The position numbers and the translations under genes are program-made. Under the pieces are notes generated by a model, which was not told the DNA's origin, ran no database searches, and saw only the letters and a list, made by a program, of their open reading frames with translations. This document shows positions 1-7,731 of a stretch of 33,885 nucleotides of DNA, in pieces (the stretch's first letter is position 1; the number at the start of each line of letters is the position of its first letter). Source of the DNA: Mycolicibacterium porcinum (GTDB lineage: Bacteria; Actinomycetota; Actinomycetes; Mycobacteriales; Mycobacteriaceae). The stretch spans positions 25,776 through 59,660 of the forward strand of contig MSTD01000038.1 of the NCBI GenBank assembly GCA_001942045.1, read 5' to 3'.

Positions 1-636
1 GCCGTCGGCGAAGAGGTGGCGCCGTGGCTCGACCTGGTGCGCAAGCTCGGTCTGCTGGCCGGTGCCCTGTCCGATGCGGCTCCGGTGTCGCTGACCGTGC
101 AGGCGCGTGGCGAGCTGGCGTCGGAAGACGTTGAGATTCTGCGTTTGTCGGCGCTGCGCGGGCTGTTCTCCACGGTGGTCGACGAGCAGGTGACGTTCGT
201 CAACGCGCCGACGCTGGCTGCCGACCGTGGGGTGGCATCCGAGATCAGCACCGCCAGCGAGAGCCCGAACCACCGCAGTGTGGTCGACGTGCGTGTGGTG
301 CACGCCGACGGCAGCGCGGTGAACGTCGCGGGCACGCTGTCCGGGCCGCAGCTGGTGGAGAAGATCGTCCAGATCAACGGGCGCAATTTCGACCTGCGCG
401 CCGAGGGCTACAACCTCATCGTCCACTACAACGATCAGCCGGGTGCCCTGGGCAAGATCGGCACCCTGCTGGGCGGGGCGAACGTCAACATCCTGGCCGC
501 GCAGCTGAGTCAGGACGTCGAAGGTGACAGCGCCATCGTGATGCTGCGCCTGGATACCGATGTGCCCGAAGATGTGCGCTCCGCGATCGCTGCTGCGGTT
601 GACGCCACGACGCTGGAAGTGGTCGACCTGTCATGA
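1..636 (+). CDS. serA: D-3-phosphoglycerate dehydrogenase, C-terminal part (5' end outside window)
   Basis: This reading frame is open from base 1, so only the last 211 codons are present and the NAD-binding catalytic part lies upstream. SerA oxidises 3-phosphoglycerate to 3-phosphohydroxypyruvate, the first step of serine synthesis in the cytosol. The visible part matches the long (type I) enzymes of actinobacteria. An intervening regulatory domain covers roughly the first 130 residues, and a C-terminal ACT domain begins near the stretch [18 protein letters not shown] and carries the typical serine-sensing beta-alpha-beta pattern. The stop codon overlaps the leuB start (ATGA at 633–636), so translation of the two is probably coupled. 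The same serA–leuB order is known from M. tuberculosis. An internal GTG at 16 could open a frame, but it is only an internal codon of this protein. Confidence 0.95.
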   Translation, partial: AVGEEVAPWLDLVRKLGLLAGALSDAAPVSLTVQARGELASEDVEILRLSALRGLFSTVVDEQVTFVNAPTLAADRGVASEISTASESPNHRSVVDVRVVHADGSAVNVAGTLSGPQLVEKIVQINGRNFDLRAEGYNLIVHYNDQPGALGKIGTLLGGANVNILAAQLSQDVEGDSAIVMLRLDTDVPEDVRSAIAAAVDATTLEVVDLS

Positions 637-1643
637 AACTCGCGGTAATCGCCGGTGACGGCATCGGTCCCGAGGTCATCGCCGAGGCGCTGAAGGTGCT
701 CGACGCGGTCCTGCCCGGCGTGGACCGCACCGAGTACGACCTGGGTGCACGGCGCTACCACGCGACCGGTGAGACTTTGCCCGAAGGCTTCGTCGACGAG
801 CTCAAGGGCTACGACGCAATCCTGTTGGGCGCCATCGGCGATCCGTCGGTGCCCAGCGGTGTGCTTGAGCGCGGCCTGTTGCTCAACATGCGGTTCGCTT
901 TGGACCATCACGTGAACCTGCGGCCGTCGAAGTTGTTCGCCGGGGTTTCCAGCCCGCTGGCCGGTAACCCGGAGATCGACTTTGTGGTGGTACGCGAGGG
1001 CACCGAAGGTCCCTACACCGGTACGGGCGGCGCGATCCGGGTCGACACCCCGCACGAGGTCGCCACCGAGGTGTCCACCAACACGCGGTTCGGTGTGGAG
1101 CGCGTGGTGCGTTACGCCTTCGAGAAGGCCCGCACACGGCGCAAGCACCTGACCCTGGTGCACAAGAACAACGTGCTGGCATTCGCCGGCTCGCTGTGGA
1201 AGCGCACCGTCGACGAGATCGGCGCGGAGTACCCGGACGTCGAGACGGCGTACCAGCACATCGATGCCGCCACCATCCACATGGTCACCGACCCGGGCCG
1301 GTTCGACGTGATCGTCACCGACAACCTGTTCGGCGACATCATCACCGACCTGGCGGCCGCGGTCTCCGGCGGTATCGGGCTGGCCGCCAGCGGCAATATC
1401 GATGCGACAGGTACCAACCCGTCGATGTTCGAGCCCGTGCACGGCAGCGCACCCGACATCGCGGGGCAGGGGATCGCCGATCCGACCGCCGCGGTGATGA
1501 GCGTGGCGCTGCTGCTGACGCATCTCGGTGAGACCGAGGCCGCGGCGCGCGTCGACAAGGCCGTCGGCGAGCACCTGGCCACGCGCGGCGACGCGAAGCT
1601 CTCGACCAGCGAGGTCGGCGAGCGCATCCTGTCGCTGCTGTAG
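633..1643 (+). CDS. leuB: 3-isopropylmalate dehydrogenase
   Basis: LeuB oxidatively decarboxylates 3-isopropylmalate to 2-oxoisocaproate, the third committed step of leucine synthesis. At 336 residues it has the length of the mycobacterial enzyme. The start [15 protein letters not shown] carries the nucleotide-side loop typical of the isocitrate/isopropylmalate dehydrogenase family. The metal and substrate site [13 protein letters not shown] lies near residue 230, and the NAD-binding loop motif [15 protein letters not shown] near residue 265. The ATG overlaps the serA stop by four bases. leuC and leuD lie 7 kb away behind gltX and the tRNAs, so the leucine genes are split here. Two long imperfect palindromes follow the stop and may end the transcript. 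Confidence 0.97.
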   Translation: MKLAVIAGDGIGPEVIAEALKVLDAVLPGVDRTEYDLGARRYHATGETLPEGFVDELKGYDAILLGAIGDPSVPSGVLERGLLLNMRFALDHHVNLRPSKLFAGVSSPLAGNPEIDFVVVREGTEGPYTGTGGAIRVDTPHEVATEVSTNTRFGVERVVRYAFEKARTRRKHLTLVHKNNVLAFAGSLWKRTVDEIGAEYPDVETAYQHIDAATIHMVTDPGRFDVIVTDNLFGDIITDLAAAVSGGIGLAASGNIDATGTNPSMFEPVHGSAPDIAGQGIADPTAAVMSVALLLTHLGETEAAARVDKAVGEHLATRGDAKLSTSEVGERILSLL

Positions 1644-1651
1644 TTTTTCGG

Positions 1652-1714
1652 CGTCGACTCTGCGGTGAGGGCGGGTGCTACTCGCACTTCTGCGCCCTCA
1701 TCGCAGCGTCAACG
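1652..1714. repeat. Imperfect inverted repeat after leuB (22-bp arms)
   Basis: Arms at 1652–1673 and 1693–1714 are complementary at 19 of 22 positions (core CTGCGGTGAGGGCG against CGCCCTCATCGCAG), with a 19-nt loop. It begins 9 nt after the leuB stop and could fold as a strong RNA hairpin. No T-tract follows, so a terminator role would be of the tractless type. It may instead be a dispersed palindromic repeat. Confidence 0.7.
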
Positions 1715-1756
1715 ATCGATGGCCCGTGCTAGTCAGCGGCTCAGCGCGTCTGGTGT

Positions 1757-1814
1757 CCGAGCGTGCACTCAGCGCGTGATTTCCCGCAGTTCGACGCTCT
1801 CAGTGCACACTCGG
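1757..1814. repeat. Second imperfect inverted repeat (21-bp arms)
   Basis: Arms at 1757–1777 and 1794–1814 match at 18 of 21 positions (core CCGAGCGTGCACT against AGTGCACACTCGG), with a 16-nt spacer. It lies between leuB and the RibD-like gene. In my recollection, elements with GTGCACTC/GAGTGCAC arms recur between genes in mycobacterial genomes. That is memory rather than something shown here. Confidence 0.7.
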
Positions 1815-1852
1815 CGGCTGGGCGATGAGTTTGTGAACGCCCACGGGTCGGT

Positions 1853-2473
1853 ATGGGCATGGGACTCATCGAAATCGAACTGTTCGCCACCCTGGACCTC
1901 GTCGCGCAAGCGCCCGGCGGCCCTGACGAAGACCCGGAGGGGTTCTCGTTCGGCGGCTGGCAGGCTCCGCTGATCGACGAGGTTTCGGGCCAACAGGTCG
2001 GTGCAGCGTACGAGGGTGCCGATGCCCTTCTGCTCGGACGCCGGACGTACGACATCTTCGCCGCGTACTGGCCGCACCAAACCGACGAATTCGGCACGCT
2101 GTTCAACAGCATCCCGAAGTACGTGGCGTCCCGCGGCACGCCTGATCTCTCCTGGGCGGGTTCCGAGCAGGTAGGCCCGGATCTTGTCGCCGCGGTGCGG
2201 GAGATCCGGGACTGGCACGAACATGTGAAGGTCGTCGGAAGCCTGAATCTGGTCCAGACGCTGCTGCGCGAGAAGCTCTTTGATCGCCTCGACCTGTGGC
2301 TGCACCCGATCATGCTGGGAGCCGGGAAGAAAGTGTTCGACGGGGGTTCGGTGCCCACCAATGTCACACTGCTGCAGCCGCCGGTGGCCAGCCCGAACGG
2401 GATTGTCTACCTGCAGTACGGCCTTGCCGACGGAATCCCGGGAACGGGGGACATGGGCGAGCGGGATCAGTGA
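1853..2473 (+). CDS. Dihydrofolate reductase/RibD C-terminal family protein
   Basis: A 206-residue stand-alone protein of the RibD C-terminal/DHFR fold (the family of uncharacterised YyaP/YwjB-type NADPH reductases). The N-terminal strand IEIELFATLDLVAQ, the segment GADALLLGRRTYDIFAAYWP near residue 60 and the late motif KVVGSLNLVQTLL followed by LHPIMLGAGKKVF (about 125–160) are typical. Substrate is unknown; it lacks the deaminase half of true RibD, and a role in riboflavin or folate synthesis should not be assumed. Two in-frame ATGs (1853 and 1859) are possible; neither has a clear ribosome site. The 3' end overlaps the convergent MFS gene by 7 bp (2467–2473). Confidence 0.85.
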   Translation: MGMGLIEIELFATLDLVAQAPGGPDEDPEGFSFGGWQAPLIDEVSGQQVGAAYEGADALLLGRRTYDIFAAYWPHQTDEFGTLFNSIPKYVASRGTPDLSWAGSEQVGPDLVAAVREIRDWHEHVKVVGSLNLVQTLLREKLFDRLDLWLHPIMLGAGKKVFDGGSVPTNVTLLQPPVASPNGIVYLQYGLADGIPGTGDMGERDQ

Positions 2474-3669
2474 GCTGATTGCTCTTCGGGCAAGCGCTGA
2501 TCAGCCGGAACCAACGGCACCGCGATCAACGGCAACAACGCACACACCGCGAACGCCGCGGGGTAGCCCGCCACCCCGATCAGCGCACCGAACAACGGCG
2601 CCGAACTGGCCGTGGCCAGGTGCTGGCTGGTGTTCTGCGTGCCCAGGGCACGTCCGCTCCAGAACGGGCCGGCGATCTCAGCGATGGCGGTGAACGCCAA
2701 ACCGTTGTCCGACACCGTGATCACCGAGGCGATCACGATCAGGGCGACGCTGATCGGTGAGCCCAGCCAATCGGTGAGGGCCAGCAGCCCCATCGTCGCT
2801 GCCGCGGCCAACGCGATCGTCCGGATGGGCCGCAGCCGTTGCCCGACGACATCGGACCACCGGCCCGCCGCGATCCGCCCTGCCGCACCCAACAATTGGG
2901 CGATCGTCACCAGCGTCCCCGCCGACGCCGCCGACCAGCCCCGGTCGCTCATCAACCACACCAGCGTGAACGTCCACACCAAGCCCTGAGGCACCACCAG
3001 CAGCACCGACACCGCGTGGATGCGCCACAACACGTTTGAGCCCCGGTACGGGTTGGCCAGATGTTCGGCCGGTGCCTCGTGGCGCGGCGGGCGTGGCGGA
3101 TCCAGCACGCCCACAGCGCAGATCACCGCTGACAGCACGCACACGATCGCGGGGAACAGCAATGCCGTTGCCACCCCGTGTGATTCGGCCAGACGCGGAA
3201 TCACCAACGCGCCCAAGCCGACTCCCAGAGGCGTTGCGGTCTGCCGGATTCCCATCGCCAACCCGCGTTGTTCGGGTGGGAACCAGCCGACCACGACCCG
3301 CCCGCTCGCCGAATTGCTGCTGGCCGCGGCCATTCCGCCCAGGAGTAGGAAAATGCCGACGGCGACCAGGGAATGGGCGGCGGCCGCGCCGAACGCCGCG
3401 GCGGCGGTCAGCGCAGAACCCACCGTCAGCACGATCCGTTCGCCGACCCGGTCCACGATGTACCCCCAGGCGATCAACGTGAGCACCAACCCGAAGCTCG
3501 GCATCGACGACAGCAGACCGGCTTTGGCCAGATCCAGGCCGCGCTCGGCGTGCAGGGTGGGGATGAGGAACGCCGCGCCGTTGATGAAGACGTTGGCACA
3601 GGTGGTCGCAGTCAGGGCGATCGCCAACATCGACCAACGGCGAAACGTGCTGATGGACGAAACGGGCAT
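2467..3669 (-). CDS. Major facilitator superfamily transporter
   Basis: A 400-residue inner-membrane permease with about 12 hydrophobic segments. The cytoplasmic loop between helices 2 and 3 carries DRVGERIVL, a form of MFS motif A, and a second conserved stretch SNSASGRVVVGWFPPEQRG lies near residue 125. It probably exports or imports a small organic compound by proton coupling, but the substrate cannot be read from the sequence. Position and orientation fit the M. tuberculosis gene Rv2994, which also opposes its neighbours. The ATG at 3669 has only a weak ribosome site. An AT-rich palindrome upstream (3695–3722) looks like an operator, although no regulator gene is adjacent. Confidence 0.85.
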   Translation of the reverse strand: MPVSSISTFRRWSMLAIALTATTCANVFINGAAFLIPTLHAERGLDLAKAGLLSSMPSFGLVLTLIAWGYIVDRVGERIVLTVGSALTAAAAFGAAAAHSLVAVGIFLLLGGMAAASSNSASGRVVVGWFPPEQRGLAMGIRQTATPLGVGLGALVIPRLAESHGVATALLFPAIVCVLSAVICAVGVLDPPRPPRHEAPAEHLANPYRGSNVLWRIHAVSVLLVVPQGLVWTFTLVWLMSDRGWSAASAGTLVTIAQLLGAAGRIAAGRWSDVVGQRLRPIRTIALAAAATMGLLALTDWLGSPISVALIVIASVITVSDNGLAFTAIAEIAGPFWSGRALGTQNTSQHLATASSAPLFGALIGVAGYPAAFAVCALLPLIAVPLVPADQRLPEEQSAH

Positions 3670-3692
3670 GGGTGCATCGTTTCACGGATGTC

Positions 3693-3722
3693 CCAATATA
3701 TTGAACTTCTATTCCAATATAT
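3693..3722. promoter_or_regulatory. Operator-like repeat upstream of the MFS gene
   Basis: CCAATATAT occurs twice in the same orientation (3693–3701 and 3714–3722), 21 bp apart, about two helical turns. The same stretch also forms an inverted repeat with ATATTG…CAATAT half-sites. It is strikingly AT-rich for this genome, lies 24–53 bp upstream of the MFS start on the minus strand and also sits upstream of the lipase -10 element at 3743. The binding factor is unknown; GntR- or TetR-type proteins use sites of this form. Confidence 0.5.
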
Positions 3723-3742
3723 GAGACGTGCGGCAGCTCCCT

Positions 3743-3748
3743 TAGGCT
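3743..3748 (+). promoter_or_regulatory. Putative -10 element (TAGGCT) of the lipase gene
   Basis: TAGGCT fits the mycobacterial TANNNT -10 pattern. Transcription starting about 7 nt later would begin at the GTG at 3755, giving a leaderless message. This favours 3755 over the GTG at 3749 as the true start. Confidence 0.45.
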
Positions 3749-4936
3749 GTGGCGGTGAAGTTGAGGTGGTTGACGGCAACCGTTCTGCTGACGTGTGGAC
3801 TCGTGACAGCGCCGACCGCGACGGCGGCCGCGCCGAACTGGTCAGGTCTGGATGCGCGTCACTACGACGCGCCGATTCCGGTGGCCGGCACCCTGATCGA
3901 GACGGTCTCGCTGGACCCCGCACTGTCGGTACCGGGCGCGGCCAGCGCCTATCGCATCCTCTATTCGACTGTCGATCAACACGATGCGGCCGCACTCAGT
4001 ACCGCCGCGGTGTTCCTTCCGCACGGTCAGGCCCCGGAGGGTGGCTGGCCGACCATCGCCTGGGCGCACGGCACGGTCGGACTCGGCGACGACTGCGCGC
4101 CGTCGGCCCAGCCGCGCAGCGCGCGGGATGCCGAATACCTGACCCATTGGCTCGACCAGGGTTACGCCGTCGTCGGCTCGGACTACGCCGGACTGGGCAC
4201 TCCGGGACTGATGAGCTACCTCAACAGCGTGGCCACCGCCCACAGCGTCGTCGACTCGGTGATCGCGATGCACCAGATGGACCTGCCGTTGTCGCCGAAA
4301 TGGGCCATCGTCGGTCAGTCCCAGGGTGGCGGCGCCGCGGTCAACAGTGCGCGCTGGGCCACCGAATTCAGCCGCGGCACCGGCCTGGACTACCGCGGTG
4401 TGGTCGCCACCGGGACGCCGTTCAACGTCCAGAGCATCGTCGAACAGTCGGGCCCGGACATGGTGCTGCCGCCGAATCTCGGGCCCGCGGCCAACAGCTA
4501 CACGGGTTACATCCTCGCCGGGTTACGCGAGGCACGCCCCGATCTCGACGTCGACAGCGTGCTCACCCCGGTCGGGCTGGACGCGGTCAACAAGGCGGAA
4601 ACGCTGTGCAAGCCCGCACTCGACGAGCAGCTCGCCGGTCTGACGCCGACCGCGTACTTCCGCGCGCCGTTGGCCACCCGCCCCGGCCTCGCCGAAGCTC
4701 TCGATGCCTACATGGGAACACCGACCAGCGGGTACGACCGGCCGATCTTTCTCGGCGTCGGCCTCCTGGACCGCGATGTCCCGCCGAACATGTCACAGCA
4801 GCTGGCCGATCAGCTGCGCGCCAACGGGCAGGACGTCACACTCAAGGTCTATCCCGACGAGGATCACTCGGGCACCGTGCTGGCCTCGATTCCGGACTCC
4901 ACACCCTTCCTGGCCGCGGCGTTCGCCGGAGACTGA
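3749..4936 (+). CDS. Secreted lipase/esterase (LIP family alpha/beta-hydrolase)
   Basis: A 395-residue alpha/beta-hydrolase of the secretory lipase (LIP) family. Residues 1–27 form a signal peptide: basic start, hydrophobic run LTATVLLTCGLVTAP and a likely AxA cleavage near ATATAAAP. The nucleophile is Ser191 in GQSQGGG. The acid is probably the Asp in LLDRDVPP, and the base the His in PDEDHSGTV near the C-terminus. AHGTVGLGDDC near residue 106 is the oxyanion region typical of the family. It likely hydrolyses esters or acylglycerols outside the membrane. The start is GTG; 3755 rather than 3749 is preferred because the -10 at 3743–3748 would give a leaderless transcript there. It is divergent from the MFS gene and shares its AT-rich upstream region. 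Confidence 0.85.
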   Translation: MAVKLRWLTATVLLTCGLVTAPTATAAAPNWSGLDARHYDAPIPVAGTLIETVSLDPALSVPGAASAYRILYSTVDQHDAAALSTAAVFLPHGQAPEGGWPTIAWAHGTVGLGDDCAPSAQPRSARDAEYLTHWLDQGYAVVGSDYAGLGTPGLMSYLNSVATAHSVVDSVIAMHQMDLPLSPKWAIVGQSQGGGAAVNSARWATEFSRGTGLDYRGVVATGTPFNVQSIVEQSGPDMVLPPNLGPAANSYTGYILAGLREARPDLDVDSVLTPVGLDAVNKAETLCKPALDEQLAGLTPTAYFRAPLATRPGLAEALDAYMGTPTSGYDRPIFLGVGLLDRDVPPNMSQQLADQLRANGQDVTLKVYPDEDHSGTVLASIPDSTPFLAAAFAGD

Positions 4937-4983
4937 CCGAAGCGGACCGGAGGCGTCGACGCTGGTGGCAAGACGCTGCGCAC

Positions 4984-4989
4984 TACCCT
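4984..4989 (+). promoter_or_regulatory. Putative -10 element (TACCCT) of the FAH-family gene
   Basis: TACCCT matches TANNNT and ends 7 nt before the ATG at 4997, with no ribosome site between. This predicts a leaderless transcript that may continue into gltX. Confidence 0.45.
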
Positions 4990-4996
4990 GGTCAAA

Positions 4997-5773
4997 ATGC
5001 GCTTAGGTCGAATCGCCAGTCCCGACGGCGTCGCTTTCGTCAGTGTCGAAGGCGACGGCGCCGATGCCGTCTGCAAAGAGATCGCCGAGCATCCGTTCGG
5101 TAATCCCAACTTCACCGGACGGAGCTGGCCGCTGGCCGATGTCCGGCTGCTCGCACCCATCCTGGCCAGCAAGGTCGTCTGCATGGGGAAGAACTACGAG
5201 GCCCATGCCGCGGAGATGGGCGCGGTAGCTCCCGAGGATCCGGTGATCTTCCTCAAACCCAACACGGCGATCATCGGCCCCAACGTGCCGATCCAACTGC
5301 CGGCCGACGCCAATCCCGTTCACCACGAGGGCGAGCTGGCCATCGTCATCGGGCGGCCCTGCAAGGACGTGCCCGCCGCGCGCGCGGCCGAGAACATCCT
5401 GGGCTACACCATCGCCAACGACATCTCGGCGCGCGATCAGCAGGCCAAGGACGGTCAGTGGATGCGGGCGAAGGGCCATGACACCTTCTGCCCGGTGGGC
5501 CCGTGGATCGTCACCGACCTCGACTCCTCCGACCTGGAGATCCGCACCGAGGTGAACGGCGAAGTGCGACAGCTCAGCCGAACCTCGCTGATGATCCACG
5601 ACATCGGGGCCATCGTCGAGTGGGTCTCGGCGGTGATGACGCTGCTGCCGGGCGATCTGATCCTCACCGGAACCCCCGAAGGCGTCGGCCCCATCGAAGA
5701 TGGGGACACCGTCAGCGTCACCGTCGAGGGCATCGGCACCCTCACCAATCCCGTTGTGCGTAAAGGAAAATGA
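4997..5773 (+). CDS. Fumarylacetoacetate hydrolase family protein
   Basis: A 258-residue cytosolic protein of the FAH/COG0179 family, whose members hydrolyse, isomerise or decarboxylate beta-keto acids with a divalent metal. The predicted metal ligands are Glu111 and Glu113 in HHEGELA and Asp142 in [11 protein letters not shown]. The signature [10 protein letters not shown] is near residue 65 and [10 protein letters not shown] near residue 222. Length fits the single-domain members related to 2-hydroxyhepta-2,4-diene-1,7-dioate isomerase; an oxaloacetate decarboxylase or acylpyruvase role is equally possible. It is the counterpart of Rv2993c by position. The gltX start overlaps or abuts its stop (ATGATG at 5770–5775), so the two are almost certainly co-transcribed. 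Confidence 0.9.
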   Translation: MRLGRIASPDGVAFVSVEGDGADAVCKEIAEHPFGNPNFTGRSWPLADVRLLAPILASKVVCMGKNYEAHAAEMGAVAPEDPVIFLKPNTAIIGPNVPIQLPADANPVHHEGELAIVIGRPCKDVPAARAAENILGYTIANDISARDQQAKDGQWMRAKGHDTFCPVGPWIVTDLDSSDLEIRTEVNGEVRQLSRTSLMIHDIGAIVEWVSAVMTLLPGDLILTGTPEGVGPIEDGDTVSVTVEGIGTLTNPVVRKGK

Positions 5774-7233
5774 TGACCGATTCACATGTCAGGGTGAGGT
5801 TCTGCCCGTCGCCGACCGGAACCCCGCACGTCGGGTTGGTGCGCACCGCACTGTTCAACTGGGCGTACGCCCGCCATACCGGTGGCACCTTCGTCTTCCG
5901 CATCGAGGACACCGACGCCGCGCGGGACAGTGACGAGAGCTACGCCGCTATCCTCGATGCCCTGCGGTGGCTGGGCCTGGACTGGGACGAGGGGCCCGAG
6001 GTCGGCGGTCCGTACGAGCCCTACCGGCAGTCGCAGCGCAGCGAGATCTACCGTGACGTGATCGCGCGCCTGCTGGAGGCCGGCGAGGTCTACGAGGCAT
6101 ATTCGACGCCAGAAGAGGTCGAGGCCCGTCACCACGCGGCAGGCCGGAACCCCAAGCTGGGATACGACAATTTTGATCGCACCCTCACCGACGAGCAGCG
6201 CGCGGCGTTCGCGGCCGAGGGGCGTAAGCCTGTGCTGCGCTTGCGGATGCCCGACGAGGACCTCGGCTGGACCGATCTGGTGCGTGGCCCGGTGAGCTTC
6301 CCGGCGGGCTCGGTGCCCGATTTCGCGATCACGCGGGCCAACGGAGACCCGTTGTACACCTTGGTCAATCCGGTCGACGACGCGATGATGAAGATCACCC
6401 ACGTGCTGCGCGGCGAGGACATCATGCCCTCGACGCCGCGTCAGATCGCCCTGTATCGGGCGCTGATGCGGATCGGCGTCGCTGAGCGGGTGCCGGAATT
6501 CGCCCATCTGCCAAGCGTTCTCGGCGAGGGCAACAAGAAGCTGTCCAAGCGTGATCCGCAGTCGAATCTGTTCCTGCACCGCGACCGCGGCTTTCTGCCC
6601 GAGGGGCTGCTGAACTACCTGGCGCTGCTGGGCTGGGGGATCGCTGACGACCACGACGTGTTCAGCCTCGACGAGATGGTGGCCGCCTTCGACGTGGCCG
6701 ACGTCAACTCCAACCCGGCGCGGTTCGACCAGAAGAAGGCCGACGCGATCAACGCCGAGCACATCCGGCTGCTCACGCCCGAGGATTTCACCGCACGGCT
6801 GCGGGCCTATCTCGATGCGCACGGCCACGACACCGGCCTGGACGACGCCGCGTTCGCCGAAGCCGCCGCGCTGATCCAGACCCGCATCGTCGTGCTCGGC
6901 GATGCGTGGGGGCTGCTGAAGTTCTTCGACGACGGCTCCTACGAGATCGACGAGAAGGCCGCCGCCAAGGAACTGCGGGAGGGGGCCGCGCCGGTCCTGG
7001 ACGCGGCGCTGAGCGCCTTGGAGGGCGTCGACGAGTGGAACACCGCCAACATCGAGGCTGCGCTCAAGGCGGCGCTTCTGGAGGGTCTGGAGCTCAAGCC
7101 CCGTAAGGCGTTCGGACCGATCCGGGTCGCTGTCACAGGCGCGACGATCAGCCCGCCGTTGTTCGAGTCGATGGAACTGCTCGGAGCCGACCGCAGCCTG
7201 GCGCGGTTGCGGGCCGCCCGGGCCGCGCTCTGA
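5773..7233 (+). CDS. gltX: Glutamyl-tRNA synthetase
   Basis: A class I aminoacyl-tRNA synthetase of 486 residues that charges tRNA-Glu and, in mycobacteria, probably also tRNA-Gln, which GatCAB then amidates. The HIGH-type signature is PTGTPHVG at residues 14–21, and the KMSKS-type loop is KKLSKR at 255–260. The last 170 residues form the helical anticodon-binding part. Two ATGs sit side by side at 5770 and 5773. I choose 5773 because the ribosome site AAGGAAA (5762–5768) is then at a usable distance and the frame starts just past the overlap with the preceding stop. The tRNA-Gln and tRNA-Glu genes lie immediately downstream, so enzyme and substrates are clustered. Confidence 0.96.
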   Translation: MTDSHVRVRFCPSPTGTPHVGLVRTALFNWAYARHTGGTFVFRIEDTDAARDSDESYAAILDALRWLGLDWDEGPEVGGPYEPYRQSQRSEIYRDVIARLLEAGEVYEAYSTPEEVEARHHAAGRNPKLGYDNFDRTLTDEQRAAFAAEGRKPVLRLRMPDEDLGWTDLVRGPVSFPAGSVPDFAITRANGDPLYTLVNPVDDAMMKITHVLRGEDIMPSTPRQIALYRALMRIGVAERVPEFAHLPSVLGEGNKKLSKRDPQSNLFLHRDRGFLPEGLLNYLALLGWGIADDHDVFSLDEMVAAFDVADVNSNPARFDQKKADAINAEHIRLLTPEDFTARLRAYLDAHGHDTGLDDAAFAEAAALIQTRIVVLGDAWGLLKFFDDGSYEIDEKAAAKELREGAAPVLDAALSALEGVDEWNTANIEAALKAALLEGLELKPRKAFGPIRVAVTGATISPPLFESMELLGADRSLARLRAARAAL

Positions 7234-7259
7234 CCGGCCGGGCCGAGGGGCCTTGGTAA

Positions 7260-7285
7260 AGACCACCGAAAATCTTTGGTAGTCT
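7260..7285. promoter_or_regulatory. 26-bp imperfect palindrome with a -10-like element upstream of the tRNAs
   Basis: The stretch starting AGACCACCGAAA and ending TTTGGTAGTCT is complementary at 10 of 13 pairs without a loop, the form of a protein-binding site rather than a hairpin. Its right end TAGTCT (7280–7285) fits the -10 pattern, so a factor bound here would cover a promoter for the tRNA genes. No good -35 is visible. Confidence 0.35.
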
Positions 7286-7341
7286 GCTCGTCGGCCCGGA
7301 AAGCGAAGCGGGGATGCCCCCGCCGAGCCGATCGGATCGAA

Positions 7342-7372
7342 AATTGCCCGTGACCTGCGGTGATGGGCAATT
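7342..7372 (+). repeat. Perfect 8-bp inverted repeat just before tRNA-Gln
   Basis: AATTGCCC (7342–7349) and GGGCAATT (7365–7372) are perfectly complementary with a 15-nt loop, ending 2 nt before the mature tRNA. It could form a leader hairpin that positions RNase P or RNase E cleavage. No T-tract follows, so a terminator is unlikely. Confidence 0.5.
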
Positions 7373-7374
7373 AA

Positions 7375-7446
7375 TGGGGTATGGTGTAATTGGCAACACA
7401 GCTGATTCTGGTTCAGCCATTCTAGGTTCGAGTCCTGGTACCCCAG
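7375..7446 (+). tRNA. tRNA-Gln (CTG)
   Basis: A 72-nt cloverleaf. The acceptor stem is TGGGGTA (7375–7381) with TACCCCA (7439–7445) and discriminator G7446. The anticodon stem GCTGA/TCAGC encloses the loop TTCTGGT, giving anticodon CTG at 7408–7410. The T-loop GGTTCGAGTCC is present. CCA is encoded directly after (7447–7449). The weak U-A first pair of the acceptor is a known identity feature of bacterial tRNA-Gln. Confidence 0.97.
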
Positions 7447-7493
7447 CCATCCGGAGCGGTTCAGCCGGATTAGGTGAGTACGACCGCCTAAGC

Positions 7494-7499
7494 TATGCT
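7494..7499 (+). promoter_or_regulatory. Putative -10 element (TATGCT) before tRNA-Glu
   Basis: TATGCT lies 18 bp after TTAGGT (7470–7475), a poor -35. Start near 7506 would leave a 12-nt leader before the mature tRNA at 7518. The tRNA-Glu gene may therefore have its own promoter as well as read-through from tRNA-Gln. Confidence 0.35.
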
Positions 7500-7517
7500 G
7501 ACCATCCGGAAGTTCTA

Positions 7518-7590
7518 GCCCCCGTCGTCTAGCGGCCTAGGACGCCGCCCTCTCACGGCGGTAGCGTGGGTTCGAATCCCATCGGGGGTA
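7518..7590 (+). tRNA. tRNA-Glu (CTC)
   Basis: A 73-nt cloverleaf. The acceptor stem GCCCCCG (7518–7524) pairs with CGGGGGT (7583–7589, one G-U pair) and the discriminator is A7590. The anticodon stem CCGCC/GGCGG encloses CTCTCAC, giving anticodon CTC at 7552–7554. The T-arm contains GGTTCGAATCC. CCA is not encoded and must be added. Substrate of the upstream GltX. Confidence 0.97.
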
Positions 7591-7597
7591 CAGAGGT

Positions 7598-7631
7598 AAA
7601 AGCGCCCAGTTCTTACGAACTGGGCGCTTTT
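7598..7631 (+). terminator. Intrinsic terminator after tRNA-Glu
   Basis: A perfect 15-bp stem (AAAAGCGCCCAGTTC, 7598–7612, with its complement at 7617–7631) and a 4-nt loop TTAC. The right arm ends in TTTT. It starts 8 nt after the tRNA and is the strongest terminator in the window; the symmetrical A/T ends would work in both directions. Confidence 0.95.
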
Positions 7632-7731
7632 GCGTTGTCCGGAACCTGCCCCGGAAGTGGGTTCCCGCGCCGGGTGTCGAACGTCACTCCCACGCCGGGC
7701 CCGGCGCGTCCGCCGCGTGCTGAGATTCGCC

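Noticed and set aside
3373..5103. 576-codon plus-strand frame across the MFS start and the lipase
   Set aside because: Low-complexity Arg/Gly/Pro-rich and crosses two well-supported genes in other frames.
5782..7266. Very long antisense frame opposite gltX (494 codons)
   Set aside because: Typical GC-rich shadow frame, with Arg/Gly/Val/Asp-rich composition, while the gltX motifs are complete on the plus strand.
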